From NCBI GenBank assembly GCA_902781705.1, contig CACZKE010000006.1, positions 1-64,000 of the forward strand: a DNA stretch of 64,000 nt. The letters run 5' to 3'. Below, piece by piece: positions 43,004-51,501 of this stretch. Position 1 is the stretch's first letter. Each line of letters begins with the position of its first letter. The notes under the pieces were generated by a model. It saw only the letters and a program-made list of their open reading frames with translations, had not been told where the DNA came from and searched no databases. Position numbers and translations under genes: made by a program. Source of the DNA: an uncultured Bacteroidia bacterium. Lineage in GTDB: Bacteria; Bacteroidota; Bacteroidia; Bacteroidales; UBA932.

Positions 43004-43873
43004 ATGACTTTGAAAATCGTTGTCCTGGCCAAGCAAGTGCCGGACACTCGCAATGTGGGCAAAGACGCCATGACGGCCGAAGGGACCGTGAACCGCGCCG
43101 CCCTCCCTGCGATCTTCAACCCCGACGACCTGAACGCGCTCGAACAGGCCCTTCGCCTGAAGGAGCAGAATCCGGGATCCACCGTCTCCATCCTCACCAT
43201 GGGCCCGCCCCGGGCCGGGGAAATCATCCGCCAGGGCCTCTACCGCGGGGCCGACGACGGCTTCCTCCTGACCGACCGGCTCTTCGCCGGGGCCGATACC
43301 CTCGCCACCTCCTATGCCCTTGCCACCGCCATCAAGAAGATCGGCGGGGTGGACCTCGTGATCGGCGGCCGCCAGGCCATCGACGGCGACACCGCCCAGG
43401 TCGGTCCGCAGGTGGCCGAAAAACTGGGCATGACCCAGGTGACCTATGCGCAGGAGATCCTGAAGGTGGAGGACGGAAAGGCGACCATCAAGCGCTTCAT
43501 CGATGGAGGCGTGGAGACCGTGGAAGCGCCGCTTCCGCTGGTCGTCACCGTGAACGGCACCGCCGCTCCCTGCCGCCCGCAGAACGTCAAGCTCGTGATG
43601 AAATACAAGTATGCGACCTGCCCTTCCGAAAGGCCGGCCGACGACCCCCGTGCCGCCCTCTATGCGGAGCGTCCCTATCTCACGCTCACCCAGTGGAGCG
43701 TGGCCGATGTGGACGGCGACCCCGGCCAGTGCGGTTTCGCGGGTTCCCCGACGCGGGTGAAGTCCGTGCAGAACATCGTCTTCCAGGCCAAGGAAAGCAA
43801 GACCCTCACCGCCTCCGACGCGGATTTGGAGGGCCTCGTCCGGGAACTGATCAGTGAAAAGATTATCGGCTAG
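43004..43873 (+). CDS. etfB: Electron transfer flavoprotein beta subunit
   Basis: Small subunit of the heterodimeric ETF that passes electrons between acyl-CoA dehydrogenase and a partner. The 289 residues begin MTLKIVVLAKQVPDT and include the family signature region VDLVIGGRQAIDGDTAQVGPQVAEKLGMTQVTYA. It heads the etfB-etfA-acyl-CoA dehydrogenase operon with gaps of only 3-4 bases. No -7 element was found in the 44 bases upstream, and a terminator lies just before, so the promoter is unclear. Confidence 0.93.
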   Translation: MTLKIVVLAKQVPDTRNVGKDAMTAEGTVNRAALPAIFNPDDLNALEQALRLKEQNPGSTVSILTMGPPRAGEIIRQGLYRGADDGFLLTDRLFAGADTLATSYALATAIKKIGGVDLVIGGRQAIDGDTAQVGPQVAEKLGMTQVTYAQEILKVEDGKATIKRFIDGGVETVEAPLPLVVTVNGTAAPCRPQNVKLVMKYKYATCPSERPADDPRAALYAERPYLTLTQWSVADVDGDPGQCGFAGSPTRVKSVQNIVFQAKESKTLTASDADLEGLVRELISEKIIG

Positions 43874-43877
43874 AACT

Positions 43878-44900
43878 ATGAACAACGTTTTCGTATATTG
43901 CGAGATCGAAGGCACGGTCGTTGCCGAGGTCTCCCAGGAACTCCTGACCAAGGGCCGCAAACTGGCCGACTGGCTGGGCGTGGAACTCCACGCCGTGGTG
44001 GCGGGCACCGGCATCAAGGGTGTCGTGGAGTCCCAGATCCTCCCGTACGGGGTGGACAAACTCTTCGTCTTTGACGGCAAGGACCTGTTTCCGTACACGT
44101 CCGCACCCCATACCGATATCCTCGTGAACCTCTTCAAGGAGGAGCAGCCCCAGATCTGCCTCATGGGCGCGACCGTCATCGGCCGGGACCTCGGGCCGCG
44201 GGTGTCCTCGTCCCTGACGAGCGGCCTCACCGCCGACTGCACCCAACTCGAAATCGGCGACTTCGACGATGTCAAGACCGGGAAGTCCTACAAGGACCTC
44301 CTGTACCAGATCCGTCCGGCCTTCGGCGGCAACATCGTCGCCACCATCGTGAATCCGGACCATCGTCCGCAGATGGCGACCGTCCGTTCGGGCGTCATGC
44401 AGAAGGCGCTCTACGAGGGATCCTATCGTGGGGAAGTCGTCTATCCTGAAGTCTCCAAGTACGTAAGCCCCGAGGCCTATGTCGTGAAGGTCCTGGACCA
44501 TCACGTGGAGGCCGCCAAGCACAACCTGAAAGGCGCATCCATCGTCGTATCAGGAGGTTATGGCATGGGCTCCAAGGAAGGGTTCGACATGCTGTTCGAC
44601 CTCGCAAAGGTCCTGCACGCGGAGGTGGGCGCCAGCCGCGCCGCCGTGGATGCGGGCTTCTGCGACGCCGACCGCCAGGTGGGCCAGACCGGTGTCACCG
44701 TGCACCCGAAGGTGTATATCGCCTGCGGCATCTCCGGCCAGATCCAGCACATCGCCGGCATGCAGGACAGCAGCATCATCATCAGCGTGAACAGCGACCC
44801 GGACGCGCCCATCAACAAGATCGCCGACTACGTGATCGTGGGCACGGTGGAGGAAGTGATCCCGAAACTCATCAAGTATTACCGGAAAAACAGCAAGTAA
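43878..44900 (+). CDS. etfA: Electron transfer flavoprotein alpha subunit
   Basis: Large ETF subunit holding the redox FAD. The start is the ATG at 43878 (MNNVFVYCEIEG..), 4 bases after the etfB stop; it gives 340 residues. The FAD-binding C-terminal half is clear: GGYGMGSKEGFDMLFDLAKV, GASRAAVDAGFCDADRQVGQTG, CGISGQIQHIAGMQDSSIIISVNSDPDAPINKIADYVIVG. Whether this ETF belongs to a bifurcating butyryl-CoA dehydrogenase complex cannot be decided without checking the second FAD site in EtfA/B. Confidence 0.94.
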   Translation: MNNVFVYCEIEGTVVAEVSQELLTKGRKLADWLGVELHAVVAGTGIKGVVESQILPYGVDKLFVFDGKDLFPYTSAPHTDILVNLFKEEQPQICLMGATVIGRDLGPRVSSSLTSGLTADCTQLEIGDFDDVKTGKSYKDLLYQIRPAFGGNIVATIVNPDHRPQMATVRSGVMQKALYEGSYRGEVVYPEVSKYVSPEAYVVKVLDHHVEAAKHNLKGASIVVSGGYGMGSKEGFDMLFDLAKVLHAEVGASRAAVDAGFCDADRQVGQTGVTVHPKVYIACGISGQIQHIAGMQDSSIIISVNSDPDAPINKIADYVIVGTVEEVIPKLIKYYRKNSK

Positions 44901-44903
44901 ACT

Positions 44904-46619
44904 ATGGCAAACTACTATACCGACCATCCCGAAATCGCCTTCTACCTGGGTCATCCGCTGATGCGCCGCATCGTGGAACTGCGGGAAAAGGGCTTCGCGG
45001 ATGCTGCGATTTATCCCGAAGCGCCCGTGGATTTCGAAGACTGCATCGAGAACTACAAGCGGCTGCTGGAAATCGTCGGCGACATTGCCGCCAATATCAT
45101 CGAACCCAATTCCGAGAGCGTGGACCTCGAGGGACCGCACCTGGAGAACGGACGGATGATCTATGCGTCCAAGACGGTGGAGAACATGGAGGCGATGCGC
45201 AAGGCCGGCCTCACCGGCGTCGCCCAGCCGCGCCGCTACGGCGGCCTGAATCTCCCGAACGTCGTGTTCAGCATGGCCTCCGAGTTGGTGAGCGCGGCCG
45301 ATGCCTCGTTCCAGAACATCTGGAGCCTGCAAAGTTGCGCCGATACGCTCTATGAGTTCGGTTCCGAGGAACAGCGGCAGAAGTTCCTGCCGCGCATCTG
45401 CGCGGGGGAGACCATGTCCATGGACCTGACCGAGCCCGATGCCGGTTCGGACCTCCAGCGTGTGATGCTCAAGGCCACCTGGAGCGAGGAGGAGGGCTGC
45501 TGGCTGCTGAACGGCGTGAAGCGCTTCATCACCAACGGCGATTCCGACATCCACCTGGTCCTGGCCCGCAGCGAGGAAGGGACGAAGGACGGCCGCGGCC
45601 TGTCCATGTTCATCTACGACAAGCGGCAGGGCGGGGTGAACGTCCGTCATATCGAGCATAAACTGGGTATCCACGGTTCCCCGACCTGCGAACTGACCTA
45701 TAAGAATGCCCGCGCCGAACTCTGCGGCAGCACCCGCCTCGGTCTGATCAAATATGTGATGGCCCTGATGAACGGCGCCCGCCTGGGCATCGGCGCCCAG
45801 TCCACCGGCCTGAGCCAGGAAGCGTACAACGAGGCGGTCAAATATGCCTCCGAGCGCGCCCAGTTCGGCCAGACCATCGAGCACTTCCCGGGCGTGTACG
45901 ACATGCTCAGCCGCATGAAGGCGAAACTGGACGGCGGCCGCAGCCTCCTGTACCACACGGCGGCCCACGTGGACATCTACAAGTGCCTGGAGGACATCCA
46001 GCGCGACCGCACGCTTACCTCCGAGGAACGTGCCGAGATGAAGAAGTACACCCGCCTCGCCGATGCCTTCACGCCCCTGTGCAAAGGCATGACTTCCGAG
46101 TATGCGAACCAGAATGCCTACGACTGCGTGTCCGTCCACGGCGGATCCGGCTTCATCATGGAATACAAGTGCCAGCGCCTGATGCGCGACGCGCGCATCT
46201 TCTCCATCTATGAAGGAACGACGCAGCTTCAGGTCGTCGCGGCCATCCGCTATATCACGAACGGAACCTACTCCGACATCATCCGCGGCATGCTGGCCGA
46301 GCCGGTGTCCGAGGCGCTGGAGCCGCTCCGCGTCCGCGTCGCTGCGCTGGCCGATACCTACGATGCCTCCATCGCAGCGGTGAAAGCCTTTGAGAATCAG
46401 GAGGTCCAGGATTTCCTGGCCCGCCGGCTCTACGACATGACGGGTGAAATCGTGATGTCCCTGCTGCTGCTCCGCGACGCGACCGCCGCCCCGGAACTCT
46501 TCGGCAAGTCCGCCCAGGTGATGGTGCGCATGGCTGAGGAAACCGTGGAAGGCAAGAGCGCCTACATCCGCGCCTTCAAGGCCGAAGACCTCGACGCTTT
46601 CCGCGCCGTAGAGGCGTAA
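44904..46619 (+). CDS. Acyl-CoA dehydrogenase (extended form, ETF-linked)
   Basis: Flavoprotein that interconverts acyl-CoA and trans-2-enoyl-CoA with the ETF encoded upstream. At 571 residues it is longer than the 380-residue standard, with an extra N-terminal segment and a helical C-terminal domain. Motifs: SMDLTEPDAGSDLQRV (flavin/substrate), GVKRFITNGDSD, and IYEGTTQLQVVAAIRYI with the catalytic base at Glu437. Gene order etfB-etfA-acd is conserved in Bacteroidales. Acting in the reducing direction it could make butyryl-CoA, but thiolase, hydroxybutyryl-CoA dehydrogenase and crotonase are not in the window. Confidence 0.9.
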   Translation: MANYYTDHPEIAFYLGHPLMRRIVELREKGFADAAIYPEAPVDFEDCIENYKRLLEIVGDIAANIIEPNSESVDLEGPHLENGRMIYASKTVENMEAMRKAGLTGVAQPRRYGGLNLPNVVFSMASELVSAADASFQNIWSLQSCADTLYEFGSEEQRQKFLPRICAGETMSMDLTEPDAGSDLQRVMLKATWSEEEGCWLLNGVKRFITNGDSDIHLVLARSEEGTKDGRGLSMFIYDKRQGGVNVRHIEHKLGIHGSPTCELTYKNARAELCGSTRLGLIKYVMALMNGARLGIGAQSTGLSQEAYNEAVKYASERAQFGQTIEHFPGVYDMLSRMKAKLDGGRSLLYHTAAHVDIYKCLEDIQRDRTLTSEERAEMKKYTRLADAFTPLCKGMTSEYANQNAYDCVSVHGGSGFIMEYKCQRLMRDARIFSIYEGTTQLQVVAAIRYITNGTYSDIIRGMLAEPVSEALEPLRVRVAALADTYDASIAAVKAFENQEVQDFLARRLYDMTGEIVMSLLLLRDATAAPELFGKSAQVMVRMAEETVEGKSAYIRAFKAEDLDAFRAVEA

Positions 46620-46628
46620 GGGTGCCTT

Positions 46629-47912
46629 TTAATAATTCCAGTGTGGACCGAACCGTTCGAACGCGGCTCGGTCCAACTGTTCTCTGTCGTCGGGATGGGC
46701 AATGGAGATGAGGAGCCGGGCGCGTTCCTGGAGAGATTTGCCATAGAGGTTCACGGCACCGTATTCGGTGACGACCCACTGCACGTCGGCCCGGGGCGTG
46801 ACCACGCCGGCGCCGGGTTTCAGCGTGGGGACGATCTTGGGGGCGAGTTTCGCCGTACGCGAGGCCAGGGCGATGATCGCCTTGCCCCCTTCGGACATCT
46901 TGGCGCCGCGGACGAAGTCCAACTGGCCGCCGGTCCCGGAGTAGATGCGCGTGCCGATGGAGTCGGCGCACACCTGGCCGGTCAGGTCGATTTCCGTAGC
47001 CGAGTTGATGGACACCACCCGCGGGTTGCGGGAGATGACCCAGGGGTCGTTGGTGTAGGCGATGTCCCGCATCTGGACGGACGGGTTCCGGTCGATGAAA
47101 TCATACACCTGCTGCGACCCGAGGAGGAACGAGGCAACGACTTTCCCGGTGTCGATCTTCTTGCAGGAGCCGTCGATGATGCCCTTCCGGATGAGTTCCA
47201 GGGCTCCGTCGGCAAACATTTCCGTGTGAAGTCCGAGATGCTGGTGCCCAGTCAGTTCCGAGCATACGGCATTGGGCAGGGAGCCGATGCCCATCTGCAG
47301 GCAGGCCCCGTCGGGAACCAGTTCCGAGCAGTTCCGCCCGATCAGGCGGTCGATGGCGGTCGGTTCCACGTAATCCTTGGTGAACAGGGGCGTATCGTCC
47401 TTGACCAGGGCGTCGAAACGGTCCACGGGAACGAGGTCGCCGAAGGCGAAGGGAACGTTCGGATTGACTACGGCAAGTTTGAGCCGGGCCACTTCCAGGG
47501 CGGCGATGGAACAGTCCACCGACGTGCCCAGGGACACCATGCCGTCCACCGGCATGGAGACCTGGACCATGGCCACGTCGCAAGGGAGGGCGCCGCTGCG
47601 GTACATCGCCTGCGACTCGCTCAAGTGCGTGGGAATATAGTCGGCATAGCCTTCCTGCACGGATTTCCGCACGTTCGGGCCCACGAAGAATCCCTGGTCG
47701 AAGAAGACGCCTTCGTACTCTTTCGACCCGTAGGGCGCCGGGCCTTCCGTATGAAAATGATGGAAGTGCAGGCCACGCAGTTCGTGGGCGTGGCGGCACA
47801 GGGCATCGATGAGCACGTGGGGGACGCTGGCGATGCTGGAAAGGTGGATATGATCCCCGCTCCGGACGCCGCGCACGGCTTCATCGGCTGATATGTAGGA
47901 CATTGGCTTCAT
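46629..47912 (-). CDS. Acetyl-CoA hydrolase/transferase family CoA-transferase
   Basis: Moves CoA between acyl groups (acetate with butyrate, 4-hydroxybutyrate, propionate or succinate). The 427 residues show ACLQMGIGSLPNAVCSEL, the catalytic Glu231 in LHTEMFADGA, SATEIDLTGQVCADSIG and the oxyanion segment SGTGGQLDFVRGAKMSEGGK. The size and motifs fit the 4-hydroxybutyrate/butyryl-CoA:acetate CoA-transferase branch; the precise acyl donor needs a phylogeny. It is convergent with the acyl-CoA dehydrogenase operon, 9 bases between the stops, and has its own promoter at 47925-47956. Confidence 0.88.
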   Translation of the reverse strand: MKPMSYISADEAVRGVRSGDHIHLSSIASVPHVLIDALCRHAHELRGLHFHHFHTEGPAPYGSKEYEGVFFDQGFFVGPNVRKSVQEGYADYIPTHLSESQAMYRSGALPCDVAMVQVSMPVDGMVSLGTSVDCSIAALEVARLKLAVVNPNVPFAFGDLVPVDRFDALVKDDTPLFTKDYVEPTAIDRLIGRNCSELVPDGACLQMGIGSLPNAVCSELTGHQHLGLHTEMFADGALELIRKGIIDGSCKKIDTGKVVASFLLGSQQVYDFIDRNPSVQMRDIAYTNDPWVISRNPRVVSINSATEIDLTGQVCADSIGTRIYSGTGGQLDFVRGAKMSEGGKAIIALASRTAKLAPKIVPTLKPGAGVVTPRADVQWVVTEYGAVNLYGKSLQERARLLISIAHPDDREQLDRAAFERFGPHWNY

Positions 47913-47924
47913 GGCTCAATCGCG

Positions 47925-47956
47925 CAAAGATACGCAGATTCTTTGTATATTTGCAA
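47925..47956 (-). promoter_or_regulatory. CoA-transferase promoter (TTG-N21-TATCTTTG)
   Basis: On the minus strand TTG (47956-47954) precedes TATCTTTG (47932-47925) by 21 bases; the ATG at 47912 lies 12 bases further, a very short leader. It overlaps the divergent mazG promoter. Confidence 0.65.
47946..47953 (+). promoter_or_regulatory. -7 element TATATTTG for mazG
   Basis: Consensus -7 box 20 bases before the mazG ATG, only 13 bases from the divergent -7 box of the CoA-transferase. Confidence 0.6.
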
Positions 47957-47973
47957 GATTGAAACCGAATAAT

Positions 47974-48765
47974 ATGCATACGAGAGAAGAAAAGGTGGCC
48001 GCCTTCGGCCGGCTGCTGGATATCATGGACAAACTCCGCAAAGAGTGCCCCTGGAACGCCGCCCAGACCATCGAGACCATCCGTCCGATGACGGAGGAGG
48101 AAGTGTACGAACTGAGCGACACCATCCTGAAGGGTGACCGCAAGGGCACGGCCAAGGAAATCGGCGACCTGCTCTACCACATGGTGTTCTACGCCTGCAT
48201 CGGCGAGGAGGAAGGCGCTTTCGACATTGCCGATTCCCTGAACAAGGTGTGCGACAAGATGGTCTTCCGCCATCCGCATGTTTTCGGGCCCGATGCCGGC
48301 AAACCCACTACGGCCAAGGAAATTGCCGATACCTGGGAACTCGTGAAGGCGAAGGAAAAGGATGGCAACAAGCGCGTGATGGCCGGTATCCCCGATGCCA
48401 TGCCCGCCATCCTGAAGGCCCTGTCCATGCAGGAGAAGGCCCGCGGCTGCGGCTTCGACTGGGAACAGAAGGAAGACGTCTGGCCCAAGGTGCAGGAAGA
48501 GTGCGGCGAGGCGATGGAGGCCTGCGGAGAAAACGACCCGAAACACATGGAGGAAGAGTTCGGCGACCTGCTGTTCGCCGTCATCAACGCCTCCCGCCTA
48601 TACGGAATCGACCCGGAAGCCGCCCTCAGCGGTGCCTGCAGCAAATTCCGCCGCCGCTTCTCCTACATGGAGGAACAGGTTCTGCAGAGCGGACGCAAGC
48701 TCGCCGACCTCACCCTCGCCCAGATGGACGCCATCTGGGACGAAGGGAAGGCCAAGGGGCTGTGA
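47974..48765 (+). CDS. mazG: Nucleoside triphosphate pyrophosphohydrolase MazG
   Basis: Hydrolyses NTPs or dNTPs to NMPs and pyrophosphate, a house-cleaning enzyme. The 263 residues run from the ATG at 47974, placed just after the -7 box; the frame continues upstream but would enter the promoter. The first MazG unit has CPWNAAQTIETIRPMTEEEVYELSDTI and EIGDLLYHMVFYA with the EExxE/ExxD metal sites; a second unit follows with VQEECGEAMEA and EEEFGDLLFAVINASR. The tandem form is typical. Confidence 0.93.
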   Translation: MHTREEKVAAFGRLLDIMDKLRKECPWNAAQTIETIRPMTEEEVYELSDTILKGDRKGTAKEIGDLLYHMVFYACIGEEEGAFDIADSLNKVCDKMVFRHPHVFGPDAGKPTTAKEIADTWELVKAKEKDGNKRVMAGIPDAMPAILKALSMQEKARGCGFDWEQKEDVWPKVQEECGEAMEACGENDPKHMEEEFGDLLFAVINASRLYGIDPEAALSGACSKFRRRFSYMEEQVLQSGRKLADLTLAQMDAIWDEGKAKGL

Positions 48766-48789
48766 TATGGGATATCGGAGAAAAATCCG

Positions 48790-48797
48790 TATCTTTG
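48790..48797 (+). promoter_or_regulatory. -7 element TATCTTTG for prfA-queF
   Basis: Consensus -7 box 19 bases before the prfA ATG; no clear -33. Confidence 0.55.
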
Positions 48798-48816
48798 CAG
48801 ACTGAATCAGATTTTT

Positions 48817-49914
48817 ATGGCAGAGAATACATTGCTGGAGAAGGTCCTGAGCCTGCAGGACAAATACAAGAAGTTGGAAGAGTCCCTCGCGGACCCGGCC
48901 GTCATCGCGGACATGAAGAAGTTCGTGCAGCTGAACAAGGACTACAAGGAACTGCAGCCCATCATCGCGGCCGGCCTGGAGTACAAGCGCATGCTGGACG
49001 AGCTCGCCCAGGCGAAGGACATCCTCATGAACGAGAAGGATGAGGACCTGCGCGAAATGGCCCGGGAGGAAGTGAACGAGATCGAGCCCAAGCTCCCCGA
49101 CATGGAGCAGAACATCAAACTCCTGCTGATCCCTGCCGATCCGGACGACTCCAAGAACGCCATGGTGGAAATCCGCGGCGGTACCGGCGGCGACGAGGCG
49201 GCGATCTTCGCCGGCGACCTGTTCCGCATGTACCAGCATTTCGCGGAGCGCCGCGGCTGGAAACTCGAAGTCACCGACCAGGCCCCCGGCACGGCCGGTG
49301 GCTTCAAGCAGATCGTCTTCAAGCTTTCCTCCAGCCAGGACGGTGTCTATGGCATCATGAAGTACGAGTCCGGCGTCCACCGCGTCCAGCGTGTCCCGCA
49401 GACGGAAACCCAGGGCCGCATCCAGACATCGGCCGCCTCCGTGGCCGTGTTCCCGGAAGCGGGTGAGTTCGATGTGGAACTGAACCCGGCCGATATCCGA
49501 AAGGACCTCTTCTGCGCCTCCGGTCCGGGCGGACAGGGCGTGAACACGACCTATTCCGCCGTGCGCCTGACCCATATCCCTTCGGGTCTCGTGGTCCAGT
49601 GCCAGGAGGAACGTTCCCAACTCAAGAACCTGGACCGGGCGATGGAGGAACTCCGTACCCGCCTGTACAATCTGGAGCACCAGAAGTATCTGGACGGTAT
49701 CGCCGCAAAGCGCAAGACGATGGTCTCCACCGGCGACCGTTCCGCCAAGATCCGTACGTACAACTATCCGCAGGGCCGCGTGACGGACCACCGCATCGGC
49801 TGGAGCATGTACAACCTGCCCGTCTTCATGGACGGTGACATCCAGGAGTGCATCGACCAGCTCCAGATCGCAGAGAACGCCGAGCGTCTGAAAGAAGCAG
49901 GGGAGGAGGCATAG
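48817..49914 (+). CDS. prfA: Peptide chain release factor 1
   Basis: Ends translation at UAA and UAG. The 365 residues carry the codon-reading P-x-T motif in [17 protein letters not shown], which marks RF1 and not RF2 (SPF), and the peptidyl-hydrolysing GGQ in [17 protein letters not shown] near residue 238. The long N-terminal coiled-coil domain and the C-terminal tail are intact. queF starts one base after the TAG stop, so they are co-transcribed. Confidence 0.96.
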   Translation: MAENTLLEKVLSLQDKYKKLEESLADPAVIADMKKFVQLNKDYKELQPIIAAGLEYKRMLDELAQAKDILMNEKDEDLREMAREEVNEIEPKLPDMEQNIKLLLIPADPDDSKNAMVEIRGGTGGDEAAIFAGDLFRMYQHFAERRGWKLEVTDQAPGTAGGFKQIVFKLSSSQDGVYGIMKYESGVHRVQRVPQTETQGRIQTSAASVAVFPEAGEFDVELNPADIRKDLFCASGPGGQGVNTTYSAVRLTHIPSGLVVQCQEERSQLKNLDRAMEELRTRLYNLEHQKYLDGIAAKRKTMVSTGDRSAKIRTYNYPQGRVTDHRIGWSMYNLPVFMDGDIQECIDQLQIAENAERLKEAGEEA

Positions 49915-49915
49915 G

Positions 49916-50371
49916 ATGGCGCGCAATCCCGAAGATCTCAAGAGCCTGGGCCGCAAGACCACCTATAGCCAGGACTACGCTCCCGAGGTGCTGGAAACCT
50001 TTGAGAACCAGCATCCCGACCACGACTACTGGGTCCGTTTCAATTGCCCGGAATTCACGACGCTCTGCCCCATCACCGGCCAGCCGGACTTCGCCGAGAT
50101 CCGGATCAGTTACGTTCCGGACGTGCGGATGGTGGAGTCCAAGAGTCTGAAACTGTATCTGTTCAGTTTCCGCAGCCACGGCGACTTCCATGAGGATGTC
50201 GTGAACATCATCATGAAGGACCTTGTCCGGCTGATGGATCCCAAATACATCGAAGTGACGGGGTTCTTCACCCCGCGCGGCGGCATTTCCATCTTCCCGT
50301 ACGCGAACTACGGCCGTCCCGGCACGAAGTGGGAGCAGCTCGCGGAAGATAGATTCAAGACTCACGAATAA
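49916..50371 (+). CDS. queF: NADPH-dependent 7-cyano-7-deazaguanine reductase QueF
   Basis: Reduces preQ0 to preQ1 in queuosine synthesis. The 151-residue unimodular form has the catalytic Cys51 and Asp58 in [14 protein letters not shown] and the QueF signature with substrate-binding Glu in [23 protein letters not shown]. It follows prfA directly; a link between release factor and queuosine genes is common in Bacteroidota. The other queuosine genes are not in the window. The stop codon is followed at once by the inverted repeat pair 50374-50462. Confidence 0.95.
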   Translation: MARNPEDLKSLGRKTTYSQDYAPEVLETFENQHPDHDYWVRFNCPEFTTLCPITGQPDFAEIRISYVPDVRMVESKSLKLYLFSFRSHGDFHEDVVNIIMKDLVRLMDPKYIEVTGFFTPRGGISIFPYANYGRPGTKWEQLAEDRFKTHE

Positions 50372-50373
50372 GT

Positions 50374-50462
50374 AGATTTCTCGACTTCGCCCTTCGGGCT
50401 GCGCTCGAAATGACAGGACCCTTGTCATTTCGACCAAGGCCGTAGGCCGCGTGGAGAAATCT
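50374..50462. repeat. Inverted pair of dispersed repeats between convergent genes
   Basis: A unit AGATTTCTCGA..CTCGAAATGACA (50374-50415) and its inverted counterpart TGTCATTTCGA..GGAGAAATCT (50423-50462) sit head to head with 7 bases between, as in bacterial BIMEs. The transcript could fold into a long stem. The first arm also has an inner CGCCCTTCGGGC hairpin. The right end touches the TAA of the LytTR gene. Confidence 0.8.
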
Positions 50463-51340
50463 TACTGTTTTTTCTGGAAGACTTTCAGCACGTTCCCGAT
50501 ATAGGTCTTCGTGACCGGGATCGGGGCGATGGCTTCGTTGTCCAGGGTGATCTCATAGACGGAACCGACTTTCTGCAGCAACTTGACCTTCTGCATGTTC
50601 ACGATGAACTTCCGGTGGCAGCGGATGAGGTCGGAACCGGCGAAACTCTCTTCCACCGTCTTGAGCCGGCAGCGGAGCATGTAGGTCTGGAGCGCGCCCT
50701 GCTGGTCGGCATACCAGACTTTGATGTAGTTGTCGTCGGCTTCCACATAATAGAGATTCGCGCTGGAGACGGAGAGTTTGAGGACGCCGTTGTTGTCGAA
50801 CAGGGTGAACTTCTGGACGGGAGCGGCGGTCTCCGCGGGCGTCTCGTCCGTGACCACGTCCTGCATGTTCATCAGCCGGATGGTCCGGTTCTGGTCGATG
50901 ATGGTGAAGAACATCCCGGCGATGATGTAGGGGACGCCCAGGCAGACGAAGGTATAGACCAGGGCGTGGAAGAAGATGGCGATGCCGTTCTGGTCCTCGG
51001 GCTGGGCGATGGTGACCGTGAAGATGGTGTACAGCACGGTGATGAGGACGATCTCCGAAAGGCACCAGGCCGAGTAGCCCCAGTAGGTCATGGGCAGGAT
51101 GTTCCGCGTCTTGTACATCGTGACCTTGCTCACGATGACGATGGCGAGCGAGATGGAGGCGAACAGGGCCGTGAATCCGAAGAAGGTGCTGTTCCCGAGG
51201 CGGAACCAGGCGTTGTTGGAGAAGGGAATGCTCACCAGCAGGAACAGGACCGAGAACAGCGCGGCGAATGTCACCGTGCCCAGCAGTTGGTAGCGCTCCC
51301 GCAGGTAGGAGGGGATGTATTTCTTCGCGCCTTCTTCCAT
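50462..51340 (-). CDS. Membrane-anchored LytTR-family DNA-binding regulator
   Basis: A 292-residue protein with four to five N-terminal membrane segments (about residues 20-155, for example VTFAALFSVLFLLVSIPF and IIAGMFFTI) and a C-terminal LytTR DNA-binding domain (from about 190: LKLSVSSANLYYVEADDNYIKVWY, DLIRCHRKFIVNMQKV, PIPVTKTYIGNVLK). No receiver or kinase domain is present and no histidine kinase is adjacent. It may sense the membrane or a ligand directly, as a one-component regulator. Target genes are unknown. A -7 element TAATTTTG is at 51351-51358. Confidence 0.85.
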   Translation of the reverse strand: MEEGAKKYIPSYLRERYQLLGTVTFAALFSVLFLLVSIPFSNNAWFRLGNSTFFGFTALFASISLAIVIVSKVTMYKTRNILPMTYWGYSAWCLSEIVLITVLYTIFTVTIAQPEDQNGIAIFFHALVYTFVCLGVPYIIAGMFFTIIDQNRTIRLMNMQDVVTDETPAETAAPVQKFTLFDNNGVLKLSVSSANLYYVEADDNYIKVWYADQQGALQTYMLRCRLKTVEESFAGSDLIRCHRKFIVNMQKVKLLQKVGSVYEITLDNEAIAPIPVTKTYIGNVLKVFQKKQ

Positions 51341-51350
51341 GGTAAGGTTA

Positions 51351-51358
51351 CAAAATTA
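51351..51358 (-). promoter_or_regulatory. -7 element TAATTTTG for the LytTR gene
   Basis: TAnnTTTG on the minus strand 10 bases before the ATG at 51340, implying a very short leader; -33 not evident. Confidence 0.45.
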
Positions 51359-51464
51359 AGCAAAATTCTTCGGAATTTCACCCCCGTATCCGTGATTTCG
51401 CCCCAGGATGGCCCTGAAAGGGCCGTGTTCGCCACTTTTATTTCCGGATTCGCGCGCTCTTGCC

Positions 51465-51472
51465 TATCTTTG
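51465..51472 (+). promoter_or_regulatory. -7 element TATCTTTG for fabH
   Basis: Consensus -7 box 29 bases before the fabH ATG; a TTT at 51441-51443 is 21 bases upstream. Confidence 0.6.
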
Positions 51473-51501
51473 TGTACGAATTACTAAAACCAGACTGAGA
51501 T

